NCBI RefSeq assembly: GCF_943193175.1
Contig: NZ_CALPDF010000038.1
Span: 1-47,931, forward strand
Direction: 5' to 3'
DNA length: 47,931 bases
Source of the DNA: Neobacillus muris
GTDB taxonomy: Bacteria > Bacillota > Bacilli > Bacillales > Cytobacillaceae
Shown: positions 47,317 through 47,931 of the stretch, piece after piece
How the letters are laid out: each line of letters starts with the position of its first letter
Numbering within the stretch: position 1 is the first letter of the stretch
The notes under the pieces: generated by a model
The model's database searches: none
Told to the model about the DNA's origin: nothing
What the model saw: the letters and a program-made list of their open reading frames with translations, nothing else
Made by a program: the position numbers and the translations under genes

Positions 47317-47796
47317 GTGAATATCTCGATTATTACGGTTGGAAAATTAAAAGAGAAATATTTGAAGCAGGGTATTGAGGAGTATTTGAAGAGATTATCG
47401 GCTTATGCCAAGGTAGAGGTTGTTGAGGTGGCTGACGAAAAAGCACCCGAGGAATTAAGTGAATTGGAAATGCTGCAGGTTAAGCAAAAAGAAGGTGAAC
47501 GAATACTGGCAAAAATTAGCCAGGATACATATGTGATAGCACTGGCGATCCAGGGGAAAATGCCATCCTCCGAGGAATTAGCGGATACGTTGGATAAACT
47601 GGCGACTTATGGAAAGAGCAAGCTTGCTTTTGTGATTGGCGGATCGTTGGGGTTAAGTGATGAGGTTGTAAAACGGTCCAATGAACAGCTTTCATTTTCA
47701 AGGATGACTTTCCCGCACCAGTTGATGCGGTTGATTTTAGTAGAGCAGATTTATCGTGCGTTTCGGATTAATCGGGGAGAACCGTACCATAAGTAA
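47317..47796 (+). CDS. rlmH: 23S rRNA (pseudouridine1915-N3)-methyltransferase RlmH (YydA)
   Basis: SPOUT-family methyltransferase that makes m3-pseudouridine1915 in helix 69 of 23S rRNA on 70S ribosomes. Length 159, normal. Sequence: [20 protein letters not shown], the SAM-knot segment [13 protein letters not shown] and the C-terminal [15 protein letters not shown]...PYHK. GTG start at 47317 after AAAGGG. It often ends the conserved wal region in Bacilli. Confidence 0.97.
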   Translation: MNISIITVGKLKEKYLKQGIEEYLKRLSAYAKVEVVEVADEKAPEELSELEMLQVKQKEGERILAKISQDTYVIALAIQGKMPSSEELADTLDKLATYGKSKLAFVIGGSLGLSDEVVKRSNEQLSFSRMTFPHQLMRLILVEQIYRAFRINRGEPYHK

Positions 47797-47931
47797 GTGA
47801 GGTTTTTAGCCAAATGCCTCTCCTTAAAATTGGGGGAGGCTAGAACATAATAAGTTTTCTTAAAGGAAATAGAAATAATAAGAAGGCTATTGCCGTCGAA
47901 AAACAATGAAAATAAATTGACAAAGTTACCT
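47797..47931. other. Window end: non-coding
   Basis: Besides the hairpin at 47816-47839 there is a perfect -35-like TTGACA at 47917-47922 whose -10 would lie beyond the window. No gene start is visible. Confidence 0.5.
47816..47839. terminator. Hairpin after rlmH
   Basis: GCCTCTCC / GGGGGAGGC-type stem around an AATT-rich loop. The plus-strand tail is not T-rich, so termination there is uncertain; the minus strand gives an ATTTGG tail. Confidence 0.4.

Overview
The window is the replication-origin region of a Bacillaceae chromosome, and nearly all of it is conserved core. The gene order matches the Bacillus subtilis origin: rrn - gyrA - gyrB - remB - recF - rlbA - dnaN - dnaA on the minus strand, then oriC, then rpmH - rnpA - spoIIIJ - jag - mnmE - mnmG - rsmG - noc - soj - spo0J on the plus strand. 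Protein identity to B. subtilis is high, but several accessory genes differ (DUF554 protein, MscS channel, SH3/glucosaminidase, LysM-G5-M23 peptidase). This fits a relative such as Neobacillus, Mesobacillus or a similar genus; the genus is an inference and cannot be fixed from this window. Sporulation-linked genes (yyaC, noc, spoIIIJ) point to an endospore former.

Layout. 1-9293 (minus): the first 43 nt of a 16S rRNA gene with its promoter, both gyrase subunits, and the recF/dnaN/dnaA replication cluster. 7752-7943 and 9294-9800: a bipartite oriC with DnaA boxes on both sides of dnaA and a DnaA-trio/unwinding region in the dnaA-dnaN gap. A 150-bp repeat element lies directly beside the last upstream DnaA box. 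10119-19759 (plus): ribosomal protein L34 and RNase P protein, membrane insertase SpoIIIJ and KhpB/Jag, the tRNA U34-modifying pair MnmE/MnmG, 16S methyltransferase RsmG, nucleoid-occlusion protein Noc and the ParA/ParB pair. 19814-28144: the most variable part (DUF554 membrane protein, yyaC, MscS channel, DUF951, molybdopterin oxidoreductase, and a 1036-residue SH3-repeat cell-wall glucosaminidase on the minus strand). 28145-37305: ychF, the S6-SSB-S18 operon with an S6:S18-type leader, yybS - gdpP - rplI, replicative helicase dnaC, and purA. 37435-37987: a tRNA cluster (Lys, Glu, Asp, a broken Phe head, Phe). 38387-47796: an M23 peptidase with a WalR-type site, then walR-walK-walH-walI-walJ-htrC, a small CxxH/CxxC protein and rlmH.

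Themes. Replication, segregation and cell-wall control are interleaved here. Three perfect 16-bp parS sites (in spo0J, between rpsF and ssb, and inside walK) form a right-arm loading zone for Spo0J. Two further DnaA-box clusters (jag-mnmE gap and upstream of rlmH) lie 3 kb and 37 kb from oriC. The wall genes (M23 peptidase, wal operon) sit together, and WalR probably acts on the adjacent hydrolase. I saw no CRISPR array, prophage, intact insertion sequence or defence island. The least explained sequence is a 26-nt tRNA-Phe head fused to a structured 125-nt tail at 37764-37914.
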